Shown here one piece after another: positions 22,971 to 34,918 of a stretch of 64,000 bases of DNA. Position numbers and translations under genes: made by a program. The notes beneath the pieces are model-generated. The model ran no database searches. It was not told where the DNA came from and worked only from the letters and a program-made list of their open reading frames with translations. The DNA is taken from the IMG/VR virus record IMGVR_UViG_3300035181_001618, positions 1-64,000 of that record; one strand, 5' to 3'. Source of the stretch: a virus. Every line of letters begins with the position of its first letter. Positions within the stretch are counted from its first letter, which is position 1.

Positions 22971-23544
22971 CGATGCTGGTGTACCAGGCGGCTTTGAGGT
23001 AGGCTTGGGAGACAGCATCGATGATCTCCGCTTGGTCGATGAAGTGGCCCTGTCGTCCTACATTGATGAGCGCCTTGTGGCTGATCTTGGAGCGGCGGAA
23101 GGCGGTGATGAAGTCCTCTTGCTCCTCCTTGCGCTTGCCCCAGTCAAAGCCGAGGCCGTCATCGACGAGCCTTGCTTCGAGGTCCACGTCATGATTGACG
23201 AGCAGGACGAGCAGGGTGTTGTCAACGCCCTTGCCTTGCTCGAGGTCGAGCACGTAGCTGCCGTCATAGCCGCGATAGCGATGGGCATAGACCATCTCGC
23301 CGAGGTGGCCGCGGTCCATGATGACCCGAGCGTCCGAAGCGAGAAGCTTGAACATGCCACCGAAGGAATCGCGCTGGTAGAACTCGTGCGCCTTGCCCCG
23401 CCCGACTCGTAGCTCGTAGTAGGACAGCAGCTCAGGCTTGCTGTAATGCAGGCTGGTGAAGTGGCCGAGCCGTTGCTTAAGGTTGTCAACAAGCGTGCTT
23501 TTACCAAGCCTGTCCAAACCTTCACAAATTATGTTTTGCAGCAT
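22963..23544 (-). CDS. Thymidylate kinase-like P-loop kinase
   Basis: CEGLDRLGKST (residues 7-17) is a P-loop with the EGxDxxGKST form typical of thymidylate/deoxynucleoside kinases, and VIMDRGHLGEMVYAHRY resembles the DR[YH] substrate motif. At 193 aa it suits a dTMP or deoxynucleoside kinase. ATG 23544 lies inside the end of the homing endonuclease gene, so that gene was probably inserted at its 5' edge. Confidence 0.75.
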   Translation of the reverse strand: MLQNIICEGLDRLGKSTLVDNLKQRLGHFTSLHYSKPELLSYYELRVGRGKAHEFYQRDSFGGMFKLLASDARVIMDRGHLGEMVYAHRYRGYDGSYVLDLEQGKGVDNTLLVLLVNHDVDLEARLVDDGLGFDWGKRKEEQEDFITAFRRSKISHKALINVGRQGHFIDQAEIIDAVSQAYLKAAWYTSIDA

Positions 23545-24427
23545 ATTTTTCAACTCTTTTTAACTTACTATTGTCAATGACAATTGTTTGATCAGCCATC
23601 AACTTTATCAACTTAGCATATGAGATTTTATTCACATTCTCATCCGAGAGCAATTTTATTCTCTTCCCAGTAGCTCGTACTGCATCAAGTTTAGCTAGGA
23701 CCTCTCTAGATCTGCTAAGCGATTTCGGTTTGATTTCGATGTACTCATCAGTTGCCGGTAGATAGAAATCAGGGAAGTATGATCGTTCTCTTCCGTCTAT
23801 CATATATTTGAAACGATGATTTTTAGACTCTGCTGATATCCAAACTATGCTATTTGCTTCTAACATGAGCATCATTGATAACTCAAGCAAGCTGCGAAAA
23901 TAGAAGTTTTTGTAGTGACCGCTAATACCACACCCGGCCTTCTTTGGTGTAGGTTGACCGTACATTGGATTGCCAGAACCGCTATTGCGAATTGACATGT
24001 TAAGTTTCATGTCAGCTGCTTTTTCTATTCCGAACAAATCCTCCCATTTTCCTCTGAGAGGTCTATCCGCGAATCCGCGTGATAATTTGCCACCAAAGTT
24101 TGGATTATTTTTCCCAGATCTTTTAGCTGTATACTCCGTTTTGATTCGTTTTGCCTTAGTCTCACCCACGATTTCTTCTAAGCGTTTATTTTTGGTTGCC
24201 AATCGCCCAGCCTCTCCAGCGATTGCATAATCCTCTTGTGTCTTGGTCTTGTTGGTTCTTCGTGTTGCACAAGGCTTACAAATATGGAATCCGTTCCATC
24301 GTTGTTCGCTGTTACGAATTTGATTGAATGTTCTAAGTTGTTCTATTGTGCAGTCATCACAAGCAACTTTCCATAGCCTAATAGCTCTGTCAAACTTTTG
24401 TGATGTATCAATAATCTCTAATAGCAT
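23522..24427 (-). CDS. Homing endonuclease with NUMOD3 and PD-(D/E)XK-like nuclease domain
   Basis: An N-terminal Cys pair (CDDC, CKPC) is followed by two NUMOD3-type motifs (GKNNPNFGGKLSRG and GSGNPMYGQPTPK) that bind DNA, then a nuclease-like end with YFPDFYLPATDEYIEIKPK, the D...E-x-K arrangement. The DNA is visibly AT-richer than its surroundings, as expected for a recent arrival. AGGAGGT precedes ATG 24427. It overlaps the kinase start by 23 bases. Role: intronless homing into kinase-less relatives. Confidence 0.8.
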   Translation of the reverse strand: MLLEIIDTSQKFDRAIRLWKVACDDCTIEQLRTFNQIRNSEQRWNGFHICKPCATRRTNKTKTQEDYAIAGEAGRLATKNKRLEEIVGETKAKRIKTEYTAKRSGKNNPNFGGKLSRGFADRPLRGKWEDLFGIEKAADMKLNMSIRNSGSGNPMYGQPTPKKAGCGISGHYKNFYFRSLLELSMMLMLEANSIVWISAESKNHRFKYMIDGRERSYFPDFYLPATDEYIEIKPKSLSRSREVLAKLDAVRATGKRIKLLSDENVNKISYAKLIKLMADQTIVIDNSKLKRVEKYAAKHNL

Positions 24428-24478
24428 AATACCTCCTACAAATATGTATCTGTAGAAGGCATTGACCGATTAGATATT

Positions 24479-24967
24479 TTATGCGTTGAACAACAGCCGA
24501 CAAATTTCAGCGGCGTCTTCGAGATTGTACACCTTCCACGAGATTGCCTCATTTAGCATAGCATGCTCATGAATGTCTCGCGGTGCGGTACCAGGAGCGT
24601 AGACGGCTGGGTCTGGCGTTCCTGGCTCGTCAAAGATGGCGATCACAGGCTTGTTGCGGTCCCAAGCCCAAGCGATCTCCATGACGGTGCCAATGCTAAC
24701 TCGTTGAGCACCCTGGAAGTTGACCACGACGGCGTCTGCGCTGCGCACATCAAAGGCGTCCCTGACCATGATCGCCTTGGCTGTGCTCATGCGATGCTGC
24801 ATGTAGCTGTCGGCGATCATGCGGTCACCCTTGAGGTACTCCTTGCCCCGAAGCGGACTGTAGCACTGGACATTGGGAATCTCGAAGGCTTTGAACTTGT
24901 CACGCCAATTTTCGGACTCTCCCCAAGAACAGCCCGTAATCGGGCCTGCAAGGTAGATCTTATGCAT
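24479..24967 (-). CDS. Nucleoside 2-deoxyribosyltransferase-like protein
   Basis: KIYLAGPITG at the N-terminus, SADAVVVNFQGAQ and SIGTVMEIAWAWD match the nucleoside 2-deoxyribosyltransferase fold; the Glu of the last motif is the expected catalytic residue. Such enzymes swap or hydrolyse bases on deoxynucleosides or hydrolyse dNMPs. At 162 aa it is a normal single domain. It sits beside the ThyA-family gene, suggesting a nucleotide-metabolism cluster. Confidence 0.75.
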   Translation of the reverse strand: MHKIYLAGPITGCSWGESENWRDKFKAFEIPNVQCYSPLRGKEYLKGDRMIADSYMQHRMSTAKAIMVRDAFDVRSADAVVVNFQGAQRVSIGTVMEIAWAWDRNKPVIAIFDEPGTPDPAVYAPGTAPRDIHEHAMLNEAISWKVYNLEDAAEICRLLFNA

Positions 24968-24971
24968 TATT

Positions 24972-25247
24972 TCAGCCCATCAGCTGAATGCGGGAGGTCT
25001 GTTGGAGGTAGGCCTTCTCGATGTCCGCACGCGGCTCAAATAGGGCTGCCACCTGGTTACGGTCAATCGTGACCGTGGCGTCAGGAGCGGACAAAAGCCA
25101 AGGCATGAATCCCAAGCCGACACCATTTTCATTCTCTTGAATGCCGATGGCTCGCGGCGACTCGATGGTGACCGTGGTATCGGTCTCGGAGGCCAGGCGG
25201 CCGATGATTTCGTCACCTTGCGGGAACTTGATTGCGATGATCTTCAT
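24972..25247 (-). CDS. Hypothetical protein, 91 aa
   Basis: Short beta-barrel-like protein (M-K-I-I-A-I-K-F-P-Q-G-D-E-I-I-G-R-L) with a pattern of paired strands reminiscent of Sm-like phage proteins. Unknown role; in line with the ThyA-family gene. Confidence 0.6.
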   Translation of the reverse strand: MKIIAIKFPQGDEIIGRLASETDTTVTIESPRAIGIQENENGVGLGFMPWLLSAPDATVTIDRNQVAALFEPRADIEKAYLQQTSRIQLMG

Positions 25248-25271
25248 GATGTTATTTCCGATACTGTTAGG

Positions 25272-26114
25272 TTAAGAGTTGAGCCAGGCGGTGAAGTCGC
25301 CCGGCTTGGAATCCTTGCTGATGTTACCTAGCAGGTAGATTACCTCGCTAGCGTCACGGATGCGGGGTACTTCGATGGGCGTGAAGGCCGAGCCTGCATT
25401 GATTTCCTTCACCATGTCGAAGTGCCTCTCGTAGTAGTGGAACGAGTCGGCGATGTGGTGGTAAGAGCCCATCTGCAGGTCAGGGTAAGCGAAGTCACGC
25501 AGACAGACGTAGACCATCTCTTGAATCAACGAGAAAGCCGGCGCGTCATTGCCCATGCCGAAGACAGCGTCCTGACTGCGCATGTGCACGCTCATCTTTA
25601 GCTCGTTGTCGCGGATGCGGAAGTTGAGGGCGTAGGTGCAAGGAAAGTCCTTGGTCGCTGGGTTGAGCAGGTGGCTGCGATTGAGGATGGTCGCCGAGGC
25701 ACGGCGAGAGTCCTTGTCGCGCTGCAGCTCAGCGATGATCGCCGAGAACTGGCTCTTGTGCGCCAACGGAACTCCGATGCTCAACGGCGTGCGCCACTGA
25801 TCATCACCACGACCGAAGACGTGAGCGCCGTAGTGCGAGTTGATGGTGCCGTCGGGGTTGGGCAGCTCTTGCCAGAGAGAGGCGGCGTCCACGATGCTGA
25901 GGTCAAACGGGTCGGCCTTCAGGTACCAGAGAAGCTCTTTCTTGACGTAGCCAAGCTTCAGCTTGCGAGCGTCAAAGTTGGCGAAGCGAGCATAAGGCGG
26001 CAGCTCGTAAGCATAGTTCTCGACCTCGATGACCTTCTGGCCACGGGGTGAGCACTCTTGGCCGGCAGCGACATCAGCGTAGATCTTGCGGAATGCTTGT
26101 TCAATTTCAGACAT
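25272..26114 (-). CDS. Thymidylate synthase / dCMP-hydroxymethylase family protein
   Basis: Family motifs: DFPCT with the catalytic Cys159, RSQD (179-182) and GSYHHIADSFHYY (216-228), equivalent to the dUMP-binding elements of ThyA. Where thymidylate synthases have Asn in LPFN, this protein has MGND with Asp190. In T4 dCMP hydroxymethylase Asp replaces that Asn and selects cytosine, so this may make a modified pyrimidine. That is inference from one residue. TACAAT ends 7 bases before ATG 26114 with no Shine-Dalgarno. Confidence 0.8.
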   Translation of the reverse strand: MSEIEQAFRKIYADVAAGQECSPRGQKVIEVENYAYELPPYARFANFDARKLKLGYVKKELLWYLKADPFDLSIVDAASLWQELPNPDGTINSHYGAHVFGRGDDQWRTPLSIGVPLAHKSQFSAIIAELQRDKDSRRASATILNRSHLLNPATKDFPCTYALNFRIRDNELKMSVHMRSQDAVFGMGNDAPAFSLIQEMVYVCLRDFAYPDLQMGSYHHIADSFHYYERHFDMVKEINAGSAFTPIEVPRIRDASEVIYLLGNISKDSKPGDFTAWLNS

Positions 26115-26121
26115 AGATTTG

Positions 26122-26127
26122 ATTGTA
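26122..26127 (-). promoter_or_regulatory. TACAAT -10 abutting the ThyA-family start
   Basis: Minus-strand -10 TACAAT, 7 bases before ATG 26114, with no convincing -35. The intervening CAAATCT cannot act as a ribosome site. Predicted leaderless or near-leaderless. Confidence 0.4.
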
Positions 26128-26128
26128 T

Positions 26129-27217
26129 TCAGCTGTTGTAGAATGTGATGTTTGTTTTGAGCCTTTCAATAACCTGCTCAGGCTCTTGCAGCTTCAACGC
26201 CCGCTCATAAGCCAGTCGGCCGTGCTCAAGCGCCTTGCTCTTGAAGCCGATGTTCCAAGCTCCGAGCGCCGCATAGTCATACGGCAAGTAGCCCCATGCC
26301 TCTGGATCGCTGATGTAGGTACGGCCTTGCTCGCCGGTCTTCAGGGTTGCTTCGGCTGAGCTGTATAGCAGGTTGAAGTCCTTCAGCAAGTAGGCGACCT
26401 TGGCTAGCTCGTACCACGGCTCGCGGTCATTAGGTGCTTCAGCGCACGCCTTCAGCGCCCAGACCTTGGCGGCCTCATAGTCACCTCTGAACATGTGGCA
26501 GCGACTGATGAACCGCATCGATGCCGCGCGCTCGGAGGCCCACGTAGCCGACGGCAAGCTCAGGTGACGTTGCAGCTCTGTGATAGCCTTGTCGTAGTGG
26601 CCATAGTACATATACTCACGGCCCAGATAATGGCAGCTGCGGTCATCATGCGGCTCCTCCTTGACAGCTAGCTCGAGCAGCGGCAGGTAGGATGACCTGC
26701 TCTTGGACACGTCTGGGTAGTGGTGAAGCATGAACTCCTCCGACCACGCTTGCACCTCGGGCTCGTTGTAGAGCTGAAGGATTTCGTGCACAGGCTTGAC
26801 CCAACGGTAGTTCTTGCGCTGGTGGATCTTGTCGTAGTAGAATGTGGTAGCCGGCGTATCGTCGGCGTTGTGGCTCCATGCGTACTTGTAACGTAGGCGT
26901 GTCGTGCCAGGCACCCAAGCCCTCTCCACGGCCGCCCGCCAGCCGGGTGTCAGGACCTCGTCAAGGTCGATACAGACGCAGATGTCGGTGCTTGCAGGCA
27001 CCATAGCGAGCGAAGCGTTGCGCGGCGTGTCAAAGCGCCACGGAGAGAAGACGCCCGTCTTGACTATAGCGCCGCGTGCTCGGAGCTTTTTTACCGTGTC
27101 GTCTGTGGAGCCCGTGTCAAGCACGTAGACATCATCAGCCTCATTGACCAGGCAGTCCATGAAGCGGTTCACATGCTTGGACTCATTGAGGGCAATTGTA
27201 TAAACAGAAACTTTCAT
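26129..27217 (-). CDS. Family 2 glycosyltransferase with TPR repeats
   Basis: N-terminal GT-A domain: YTIALNESKHVNRFM start, DTGSTDDT (34-41) for nucleotide-sugar binding and DLDE (84-87) as the DxD metal site. After residue about 185 come TPR-like helices (HYLGREYMYYGHYDKAITEL, repeated pattern). GT2-TPR proteins such as SunS-type enzymes glycosylate proteins or peptides. It overlaps the GIY-YIG gene as TAATG. Likely target, by position, is virion fibres. Confidence 0.8.
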   Translation of the reverse strand: MKVSVYTIALNESKHVNRFMDCLVNEADDVYVLDTGSTDDTVKKLRARGAIVKTGVFSPWRFDTPRNASLAMVPASTDICVCIDLDEVLTPGWRAAVERAWVPGTTRLRYKYAWSHNADDTPATTFYYDKIHQRKNYRWVKPVHEILQLYNEPEVQAWSEEFMLHHYPDVSKSRSSYLPLLELAVKEEPHDDRSCHYLGREYMYYGHYDKAITELQRHLSLPSATWASERAASMRFISRCHMFRGDYEAAKVWALKACAEAPNDREPWYELAKVAYLLKDFNLLYSSAEATLKTGEQGRTYISDPEAWGYLPYDYAALGAWNIGFKSKALEHGRLAYERALKLQEPEQVIERLKTNITFYNS

Positions 27218-27771
27218 TATTCGGTCCTTGGAAATTTACGTCCTAGATTATGCTTGTCTCGACCTTCATCGCGGCGGTTTTGGCGTGCTTCTGTTAGTTT
27301 TGCAATGTGCTCAGCACTGAAGGGCAATTTCTTCCCTATCCGAGATGTTGACATTTTGGCACGGGTTTCTGCGGATGCGGTTGTGCCTATTTTAGCTTGC
27401 CACATTTTCTCAGCATGCTCGGGGCTTTTAGGAATGCCTTTCATTGAAGCCGACATTCGTGCCCGCGTTTCAGCTGATCGTTTAACGCCGCGCTCACCGC
27501 CACCTTCACCACCGATTTTCAAATTCATGCATAGGTCATCGGCAATTAACGCATGTGTGACGATTTCGCGTTCACGTCGCTTTACTTCATCTAAGCTCTG
27601 GCAATACTCGAGGATGATCTTGGCATGTTGATCCGATCTATATTTTTCAATAGACCTACGGATCAACTTCCCAGAGCCCAAATAGCCATCTTCGAGCTTC
27701 TTGGTAGTATGCATGCCGATGTAATATCGACCTGTAACTAAACAAGTAGTTTTGTAGATGTAATGAAACAC
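27217..27771 (-). CDS. GIY-YIG homing endonuclease (SegA-like) with NUMOD3 motifs
   Basis: YIYKTTCLVTGRYYIGMHTT is the GIY-YIG nuclease start (Y-I-Y...Y-I-G) with a downstream Glu/Arg-rich catalytic helix. Repeated NUMOD3-like units follow (KRSAETRARMSASMKG, TTASAETRAKMSTSRIG, FSAEHIAKLTEARQ) and bind DNA. It lies between two glycosyltransferase genes with a TAATG overlap to the second, a typical intronless homing site. Confidence 0.85.
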   Translation of the reverse strand: MFHYIYKTTCLVTGRYYIGMHTTKKLEDGYLGSGKLIRRSIEKYRSDQHAKIILEYCQSLDEVKRREREIVTHALIADDLCMNLKIGGEGGGERGVKRSAETRARMSASMKGIPKSPEHAEKMWQAKIGTTASAETRAKMSTSRIGKKLPFSAEHIAKLTEARQNRRDEGRDKHNLGRKFPRTE

Positions 27772-27774
27772 TAC

Positions 27775-29541
27775 TTAGGTCTTCCGTTCTGCCTCTGAGG
27801 CTTTGAATGTTGCTGGATCGATGGCGGCGCCGAGCGCGTTCATCACCGACAAGTACTCATCGGCGCCGATCGAGCCCGCGTTATAGAGCTTGAGCAGCTC
27901 GCCGCCTGCATTGTAGACAAAGTTAGGTGGCTCCCAGTCCACCTTCTCTTCGAGCATCGCCTTGAACTCAGGCGTCCACACGTCCTCGCGCCGCATGTAG
28001 CCTTGGGTGGGTTGTTCACAGCGAAGAGCTGCATGCCAGGCGTTCTGTGCTGGCCTGGCATGCCGTTCAAGCATCTCAGCCCACAGCACGAAGCTTTCAC
28101 GGATTCGCTTCAGCTTGGTTGAGCTTTCGAGCTCAACCAAGGCCTTGTCGATGTCGCCCTTGTGCTCATAGAGGCCTGCTTTACGCCAGCAGATGAACGC
28201 CTTGTCAGCCTCAGGCTGTTGGCCGCAAGTTTCAAGGGCTGCCAGAGCCTCATCAATTCGTCCGGCTGCAGCGAGGTCGCTCGATAAGAAGGACCACAGC
28301 TTCCAGTCGGTCGGGTCCTCTTTGACAGCCTGTTCGAGCAGCGGCAAGTAGGATGACCTGCTCTTGCTATTGTCAGGCTGTTGCTTCATCAGCAGGCCAG
28401 TGCGCCAGATCGCGCAAGCTTCATTGCTCGCTACCAGCTTCTCATGCACTGGGTGGAACCAGCGGTAGCCGAACCGGCTATGGATCCGCTCATGGAAGTG
28501 GTTCGAGACGTTCGGGGCTTCGTCAGGCTTGTCCCAGTTCCAGTGGGTCGAAAACGAGTGGTAGACCCGGTCGATGATTTTACCTTGCCAGAAGGTGTCC
28601 CACCACGCTTTGCGCAGGTCAGGCACGAATGAGCCTTCGAGAGTCTCATCGGCATCGATTGAGATGCACAAGTCGATGTCGCTCGGCATGAAGCTGAGCG
28701 CGGCGTTGCGCGCGTCATCAAAGCGCCAAGGAGAGACGCAAAGCTCGTGCACTTGCATCTCTGGGCCGAAGTCAGGCGACTCGGCATACGTATTGAGCCT
28801 GGCAAGCGTGTCATCGGTCGAGCCGGTGTCGCAAGCGATAACGACATTGCAGTCATCCAGGCTGTCTAAGCAACGATTGATGAACTCACCCTCGTTCTTG
28901 CAAATCAGGTAAGCGCCAATGCTAGGTCGAAGCGTGCCGTAGATATGCGATGCGTAGTAGAAGCCCACGCCGATCTCATTATCTTGCACAGCCCGTGATG
29001 ACCACGGCCCAATGTGACCGCTCTTGACAGACTCGGGCATTAACGCCAGCTCTAGCTCCTTAAGGGTCAACCAGGTGTCAACGTGCGCTTCGTGCGGGTT
29101 GCCCAAGTACTCGCCTTGGGGGTAGTCGCCGATAGGCACCGACACAATCAGCATGCCACGTTCGCTGAGCAGCTGCTTCGCCATGTTGAGCACGTACAGC
29201 GCAACAGGTCGTGTCATGTGCTCAAGCACGTCACCGATGAAGATCAGGTCGAAGCGCTGAAGATGCTGCTGTTCGGTGAGCAGCCAAGCCATGGCTGACT
29301 GCGCGTCCTGGATTAGCAGCTGGTCATATAGCTCGTTGAGGCCAAACTGTTCGACATACGGCTCCCAGATTTCAACCCCTGTCCAAGCGATCTTTGGAAA
29401 GAGCTGGTTGACGAGCTTCGGGTAGGTCCCACTACCCGCACCAATGTCGAGAGCTTTGAGCTCTTCATTCTTGCGACGGCTTGCGAGCCGTTGGAGGACG
29501 GCTTTGATGATCGGCTTACCCGATTCTGAGCTATACGGCAT
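27775..29541 (-). CDS. Methyltransferase - glycosyltransferase 2 - TPR fusion, 588 aa
   Basis: Three parts in order: a SAM-dependent methyltransferase (motif I ALDIGAGSGTY at 30-40, FIGDVLEHM at 101-109), a GT-A glycosyltransferase from about residue 205 (YLICKNEGEF, DTGSTDDT at 238-245, DADE at 296-299) and TPR-like helices from about 400. The GT part is paralogous to the gene at 26129. The fusion suggests a sugar that is both attached and methylated. A TAGGA ribosome site precedes ATG 29541. Confidence 0.8.
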   Translation of the reverse strand: MPYSSESGKPIIKAVLQRLASRRKNEELKALDIGAGSGTYPKLVNQLFPKIAWTGVEIWEPYVEQFGLNELYDQLLIQDAQSAMAWLLTEQQHLQRFDLIFIGDVLEHMTRPVALYVLNMAKQLLSERGMLIVSVPIGDYPQGEYLGNPHEAHVDTWLTLKELELALMPESVKSGHIGPWSSRAVQDNEIGVGFYYASHIYGTLRPSIGAYLICKNEGEFINRCLDSLDDCNVVIACDTGSTDDTLARLNTYAESPDFGPEMQVHELCVSPWRFDDARNAALSFMPSDIDLCISIDADETLEGSFVPDLRKAWWDTFWQGKIIDRVYHSFSTHWNWDKPDEAPNVSNHFHERIHSRFGYRWFHPVHEKLVASNEACAIWRTGLLMKQQPDNSKSRSSYLPLLEQAVKEDPTDWKLWSFLSSDLAAAGRIDEALAALETCGQQPEADKAFICWRKAGLYEHKGDIDKALVELESSTKLKRIRESFVLWAEMLERHARPAQNAWHAALRCEQPTQGYMRREDVWTPEFKAMLEEKVDWEPPNFVYNAGGELLKLYNAGSIGADEYLSVMNALGAAIDPATFKASEAERKT

Positions 29542-29566
29542 GTGTATCCTATTCTATAGCTGTCAG

Positions 29567-29608
29567 CCCTCTATGCATAAATAGAGGGATTGACCGACAG
29601 ACATTATA
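29567..29608. promoter_or_regulatory. Divergent early/late switch region
   Basis: Rightward TAAATA (29578-29583) lies in the 3' arm of an inverted repeat CCCTCTAT-GCATAA-ATAGAGGG (29567-29588). Leftward TATAAT (29608-29603) faces the GT fusion gene. The rightward leader to ATG 29648 is about 59 bases and has an AGAGGG ribosome site. This is where the leftward early block meets the rightward virion block. Confidence 0.55.
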
Positions 29609-29647
29609 TCTATGGCTGTCACATAGAAGCATTTTAAGAGGGTCTTC

Positions 29648-31011
29648 ATGCAGGTACCGTACATTCAAGGCATTCTTAAGGGACAGACCGCCCTGCCTGG
29701 CAATGCGCGCCTGTTTCTTCAGATGGACGGAGCTTACGTTGACATCTACGTCACGGATCAAAAGCTCCTCGCTACGACCGCTCACAAGACTCGAAACTAC
29801 CTGCTTGACGAGCCATATAACGTCTCGCACGCTTGGGGCCCGCTGCCGACAACAGGCAACGCATGGCTCTATTGGGACATCAACACCGCAACAGCCGCTG
29901 TCTCACGCGGCTTCACAACTACGGCGCCGCAGTATGGCCCGTTGATGCCGTTGACTGTTACGAACGGCCTCCACTACTTCAACACGACAGAAAAGGTCAT
30001 GTACTACGGCTACGACGGCGCCTGGGTCCCTAAGATCCGAGTGTTTGCTGGCCACGTGCTGAACCTCGCCGTAGAGCCTTGGCCGTTTGCGTCACAGGTA
30101 GGTCTTGCCACTCCTTCTAGCGCCGGCTACATCGTGTACGGCCTGAGCGGCCGCGGCGTGCAAGACCCGCTTGACGGCACCTTCATCAACTCGGCCAACG
30201 GCTTCAAGGTCATAGTCGGCGGCTTCGACAACGTGGTCTCGCTCGATGCCGAGCAGGAGTACACGCTGGCCGCTGAGCCGATCCCAGCCGGCTCATTTGT
30301 CGCCATTCAAGCGCCAGGTGCACTCGTAGTCGCTGACCCTGACCTTGATCGGTGGGCGTCTGGCTATGTTCGGCAGGCAACAGGCACAGGTCTGCCTGCA
30401 CATGTCGTGTCGAGCGGCGTGGTCATCAATGACCAGTTTGACTTCGATGATGAAGACATCGGCAAGCTGCTTTGGCTCGACTCAGGCGGCGCCGTTACGA
30501 CCTCCCGGCCGTTCAATAGCATCGCGCAAGCCGTCGGCGTGGTACGAGGCCACAAGTCGCTGTTGCTCAGCTTCATGCTGGACAACATGTCTTCGGTTGT
30601 CGGTCCTACTGGCCCTGGTGGCGGCGATGCAGGCCCGACGGGCCCGCGCGGCCTTACCGGCCCGACCGGAGCCTTAGGGGGTGTAGGTTCTACCGGCCCA
30701 GCTGGAGCCGCTGGCCCGACAGGGGCAGACGGTTCTGCTGGGCCAACGGGTCCCGAAGGTCCGACTGGCCCAGCGCCGCAAACTACGACAACCGTCGGCA
30801 TCACTACGCTTGTCAACGGTACGGCTACAGTCACAGCTACGATGGGCGACTCTGACCTTGTGTTTGTCAACCGGCTGTCAGACGGCGGCACCATCGGTTG
30901 CAGCTACTCAATCGTGAAGCTTGAAAACAGCTTCACGATTACCTCTCGAGACTATCTCGGTGCTGTTCAGGCGGCTGATACATCGCTGATCTCTTGGATG
31001 ATCGTTCCACA

Positions 31012-31015
<4 letters not shown>
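29648..31015 (+). CDS. Virion fibre protein with short collagen-like region, 455 aa
   Basis: Residues 1-315 are a globular domain shared with the gene at 33005 ([34 protein letters not shown]). About residues 318-377 are collagen-like Gly-X-Y triplets ([15 protein letters not shown]...), then a C-terminal beta domain of about 75 residues that could nucleate a trimer. AGAGGG precedes the ATG. Likely a head or tail appendage; exact location unknown. Confidence 0.7.
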
Positions 31016-32991
<1,976 letters not shown>

Positions 32992-33004
32992 ATAGCGGCT
33001 AGTT

Positions 33005-34918
33005 ATGCAACTCAACTTTCGTCAAGGCATCGTTCGCGCTCGGTCTATCCTGTCCAAGCCCGACTTCCTCACCTACAACAACACCCATAGCACCGTAAAC
33101 GTGAACATCACGTCGCCGTGGTTGATCGTGGCTGCCGCGTATCGTGACAAGGATTACCTCATCGAGGAGCGCGTGAACCAGTCCCAGTCATGGGGCCCGT
33201 TCAACTGGCTGCCTATTTGGGGCGCGCCTCCTTCGCTGATCACCTATCAGCTGTATTGGGACATCAACCTGGCTACAGGTCATGTGACCAAGGGCTACAC
33301 GCCGTGGTCGGTCACCTACGGCCCGACAGCGCCTACAGGCCAACGTGTTGACCAGTGCTGGTTCAACACGAACGAGCACATCATGTACTACTGGGACTCG
33401 ACGACCTGGAAGCAGTGCTGCCGCGTCTTCGCCGCTTCGTTTGGCCCGAGCACACAAGTCATCACGCACCGGAGCTTCGGCTCGCAGGTGGGCTTAAACG
33501 TCAACGTCACTGCGGGTTACATCACCTACGGCGAGGACCTGAAAGCGATCAGGCTTGACGACGGCACCCTGCTGACTTCGGCGACGAACATCGTCATCAA
33601 CACTGGCCGCTACAGCTCGCCGGTCAACCTCGAGGCTGGCTCGACAGCGATGATCGCCCAAGAGCCGATTCCGGCCTTCGTGTGCGTCACCAACATCAAC
33701 CTGTCAACCGCCGCACTCGCAAGCCCCGTTGACGCCATGAAGTGGCCGATCGGCATCTCTACGCATGAAGCCGCCGTCGGAGACGTGGTCGAGTACCTGC
33801 AGGACGGCATCCTTTACAATGACCAGTGGAACTGGGACTTCTCGCTCGGCAAGGACATCTTCTGCGGCGTGAACGGCGTGCTGTACCAGGGTCCGCCGTC
33901 CAACGCAACGCAGCTAGGCGAGCTAAAGGTCGGCACGATCCTCTCTGAGGTCTCGATTCAGCTTGACATTGACCGCTTCGGCGCCGCAGGCATGGGCGGT
34001 CAAGGCATGGGCCCGCTTGACCAAGACGTTGAGGTCATCGGCACTTCCGTCGGCGCGGTCGATGAGGGCTTTACCTTCACTCAAGGCTTGACATTCTCGC
34101 AGTTTGTGCTGCTAGTCTCGCAGCGTACCCTGCCTCCTGGCTATGTTGCGCCGTCAATGGGCATCACAGGCAACAGCATCCCTGACCCGGACCCGTCATC
34201 TCAGATTCCGCTGCTGAACAGCTATCAAATCGGTTCAATTACTGTGTCTGAGATCGGCACGTTCTTGGACATCGAGGTCAACCGAAGCTACAACCCAGGG
34301 GACGGTGGCCCTGAAAACGGCACTACGCTGTCAAAGAACTCGGTGCTGCTTGCAACTAGCTACCCGAACACCGACAATTTTATACAACAGACGCTCTCGC
34401 CTGTTGTCTATTCGGGTACGACGAGCTATAACGAGGGCGACTGCAAGCTCAACAACATGGGCGTTGAGGATTGCACTGGCCATATTCTTGCAGGTACAGC
34501 GCCCTCAAATTCCATCTCTTATGTAGGTAAATGGCTGGCATACTATGGCTCGCCATCTGAAGGCGCGCCGATGACCGGCGCCGACGTGCGAAACAACCTG
34601 ACACCGACGTTTAGCTCAGACGTAAATGCTACGGTGGATTCAGCCGGTGTAGCCATCGGTGGGTCGATTCTTCCGAACTTTGTCATTACGATCCCGCCTG
34701 GCTCACCTAGCGTAACTTTTGCATACCCAGCGGACCGGCGAGCGGTTGCCTCCGTGCGTTATCAAGAGCTCGCTGACTCTGAAGTTAAGGGCAACTTTGT
34801 AGAAAGCTCGATGCAAGTGTACGGCAATAATGGGTACGGCCCCATAACCTACCGAGTCTACACCTATACCCCGGTTGAGCCCTTCTCGATCACGAACCAC
34901 TACAGGGTCTTCATCTAA
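33005..34918 (+). CDS. Virion protein paralogous to 29648, 637 aa
   Basis: Residues 1-340 share the globular domain of the gene at 29648 ([42 protein letters not shown]), but the collagen stretch is absent. The C-terminal half has Thr/Gly-rich beta sequence ([18 protein letters not shown]). It ends in a TAATG overlap with the next gene. Probably a baseplate, neck or fibre component; unproven. Confidence 0.65.
   Translation: MQLNFRQGIVRARSILSKPDFLTYNNTHSTVNVNITSPWLIVAAAYRDKDYLIEERVNQSQSWGPFNWLPIWGAPPSLITYQLYWDINLATGHVTKGYTPWSVTYGPTAPTGQRVDQCWFNTNEHIMYYWDSTTWKQCCRVFAASFGPSTQVITHRSFGSQVGLNVNVTAGYITYGEDLKAIRLDDGTLLTSATNIVINTGRYSSPVNLEAGSTAMIAQEPIPAFVCVTNINLSTAALASPVDAMKWPIGISTHEAAVGDVVEYLQDGILYNDQWNWDFSLGKDIFCGVNGVLYQGPPSNATQLGELKVGTILSEVSIQLDIDRFGAAGMGGQGMGPLDQDVEVIGTSVGAVDEGFTFTQGLTFSQFVLLVSQRTLPPGYVAPSMGITGNSIPDPDPSSQIPLLNSYQIGSITVSEIGTFLDIEVNRSYNPGDGGPENGTTLSKNSVLLATSYPNTDNFIQQTLSPVVYSGTTSYNEGDCKLNNMGVEDCTGHILAGTAPSNSISYVGKWLAYYGSPSEGAPMTGADVRNNLTPTFSSDVNATVDSAGVAIGGSILPNFVITIPPGSPSVTFAYPADRRAVASVRYQELADSEVKGNFVESSMQVYGNNGYGPITYRVYTYTPVEPFSITNHYRVFI

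Noticed and set aside
23522-24427. Transposase
   Set aside because: NUMOD3 motifs plus a D...ExK nuclease tail and an overlap with the neighbour's start fit a homing endonuclease. No terminal inverted repeats or target duplications are visible.
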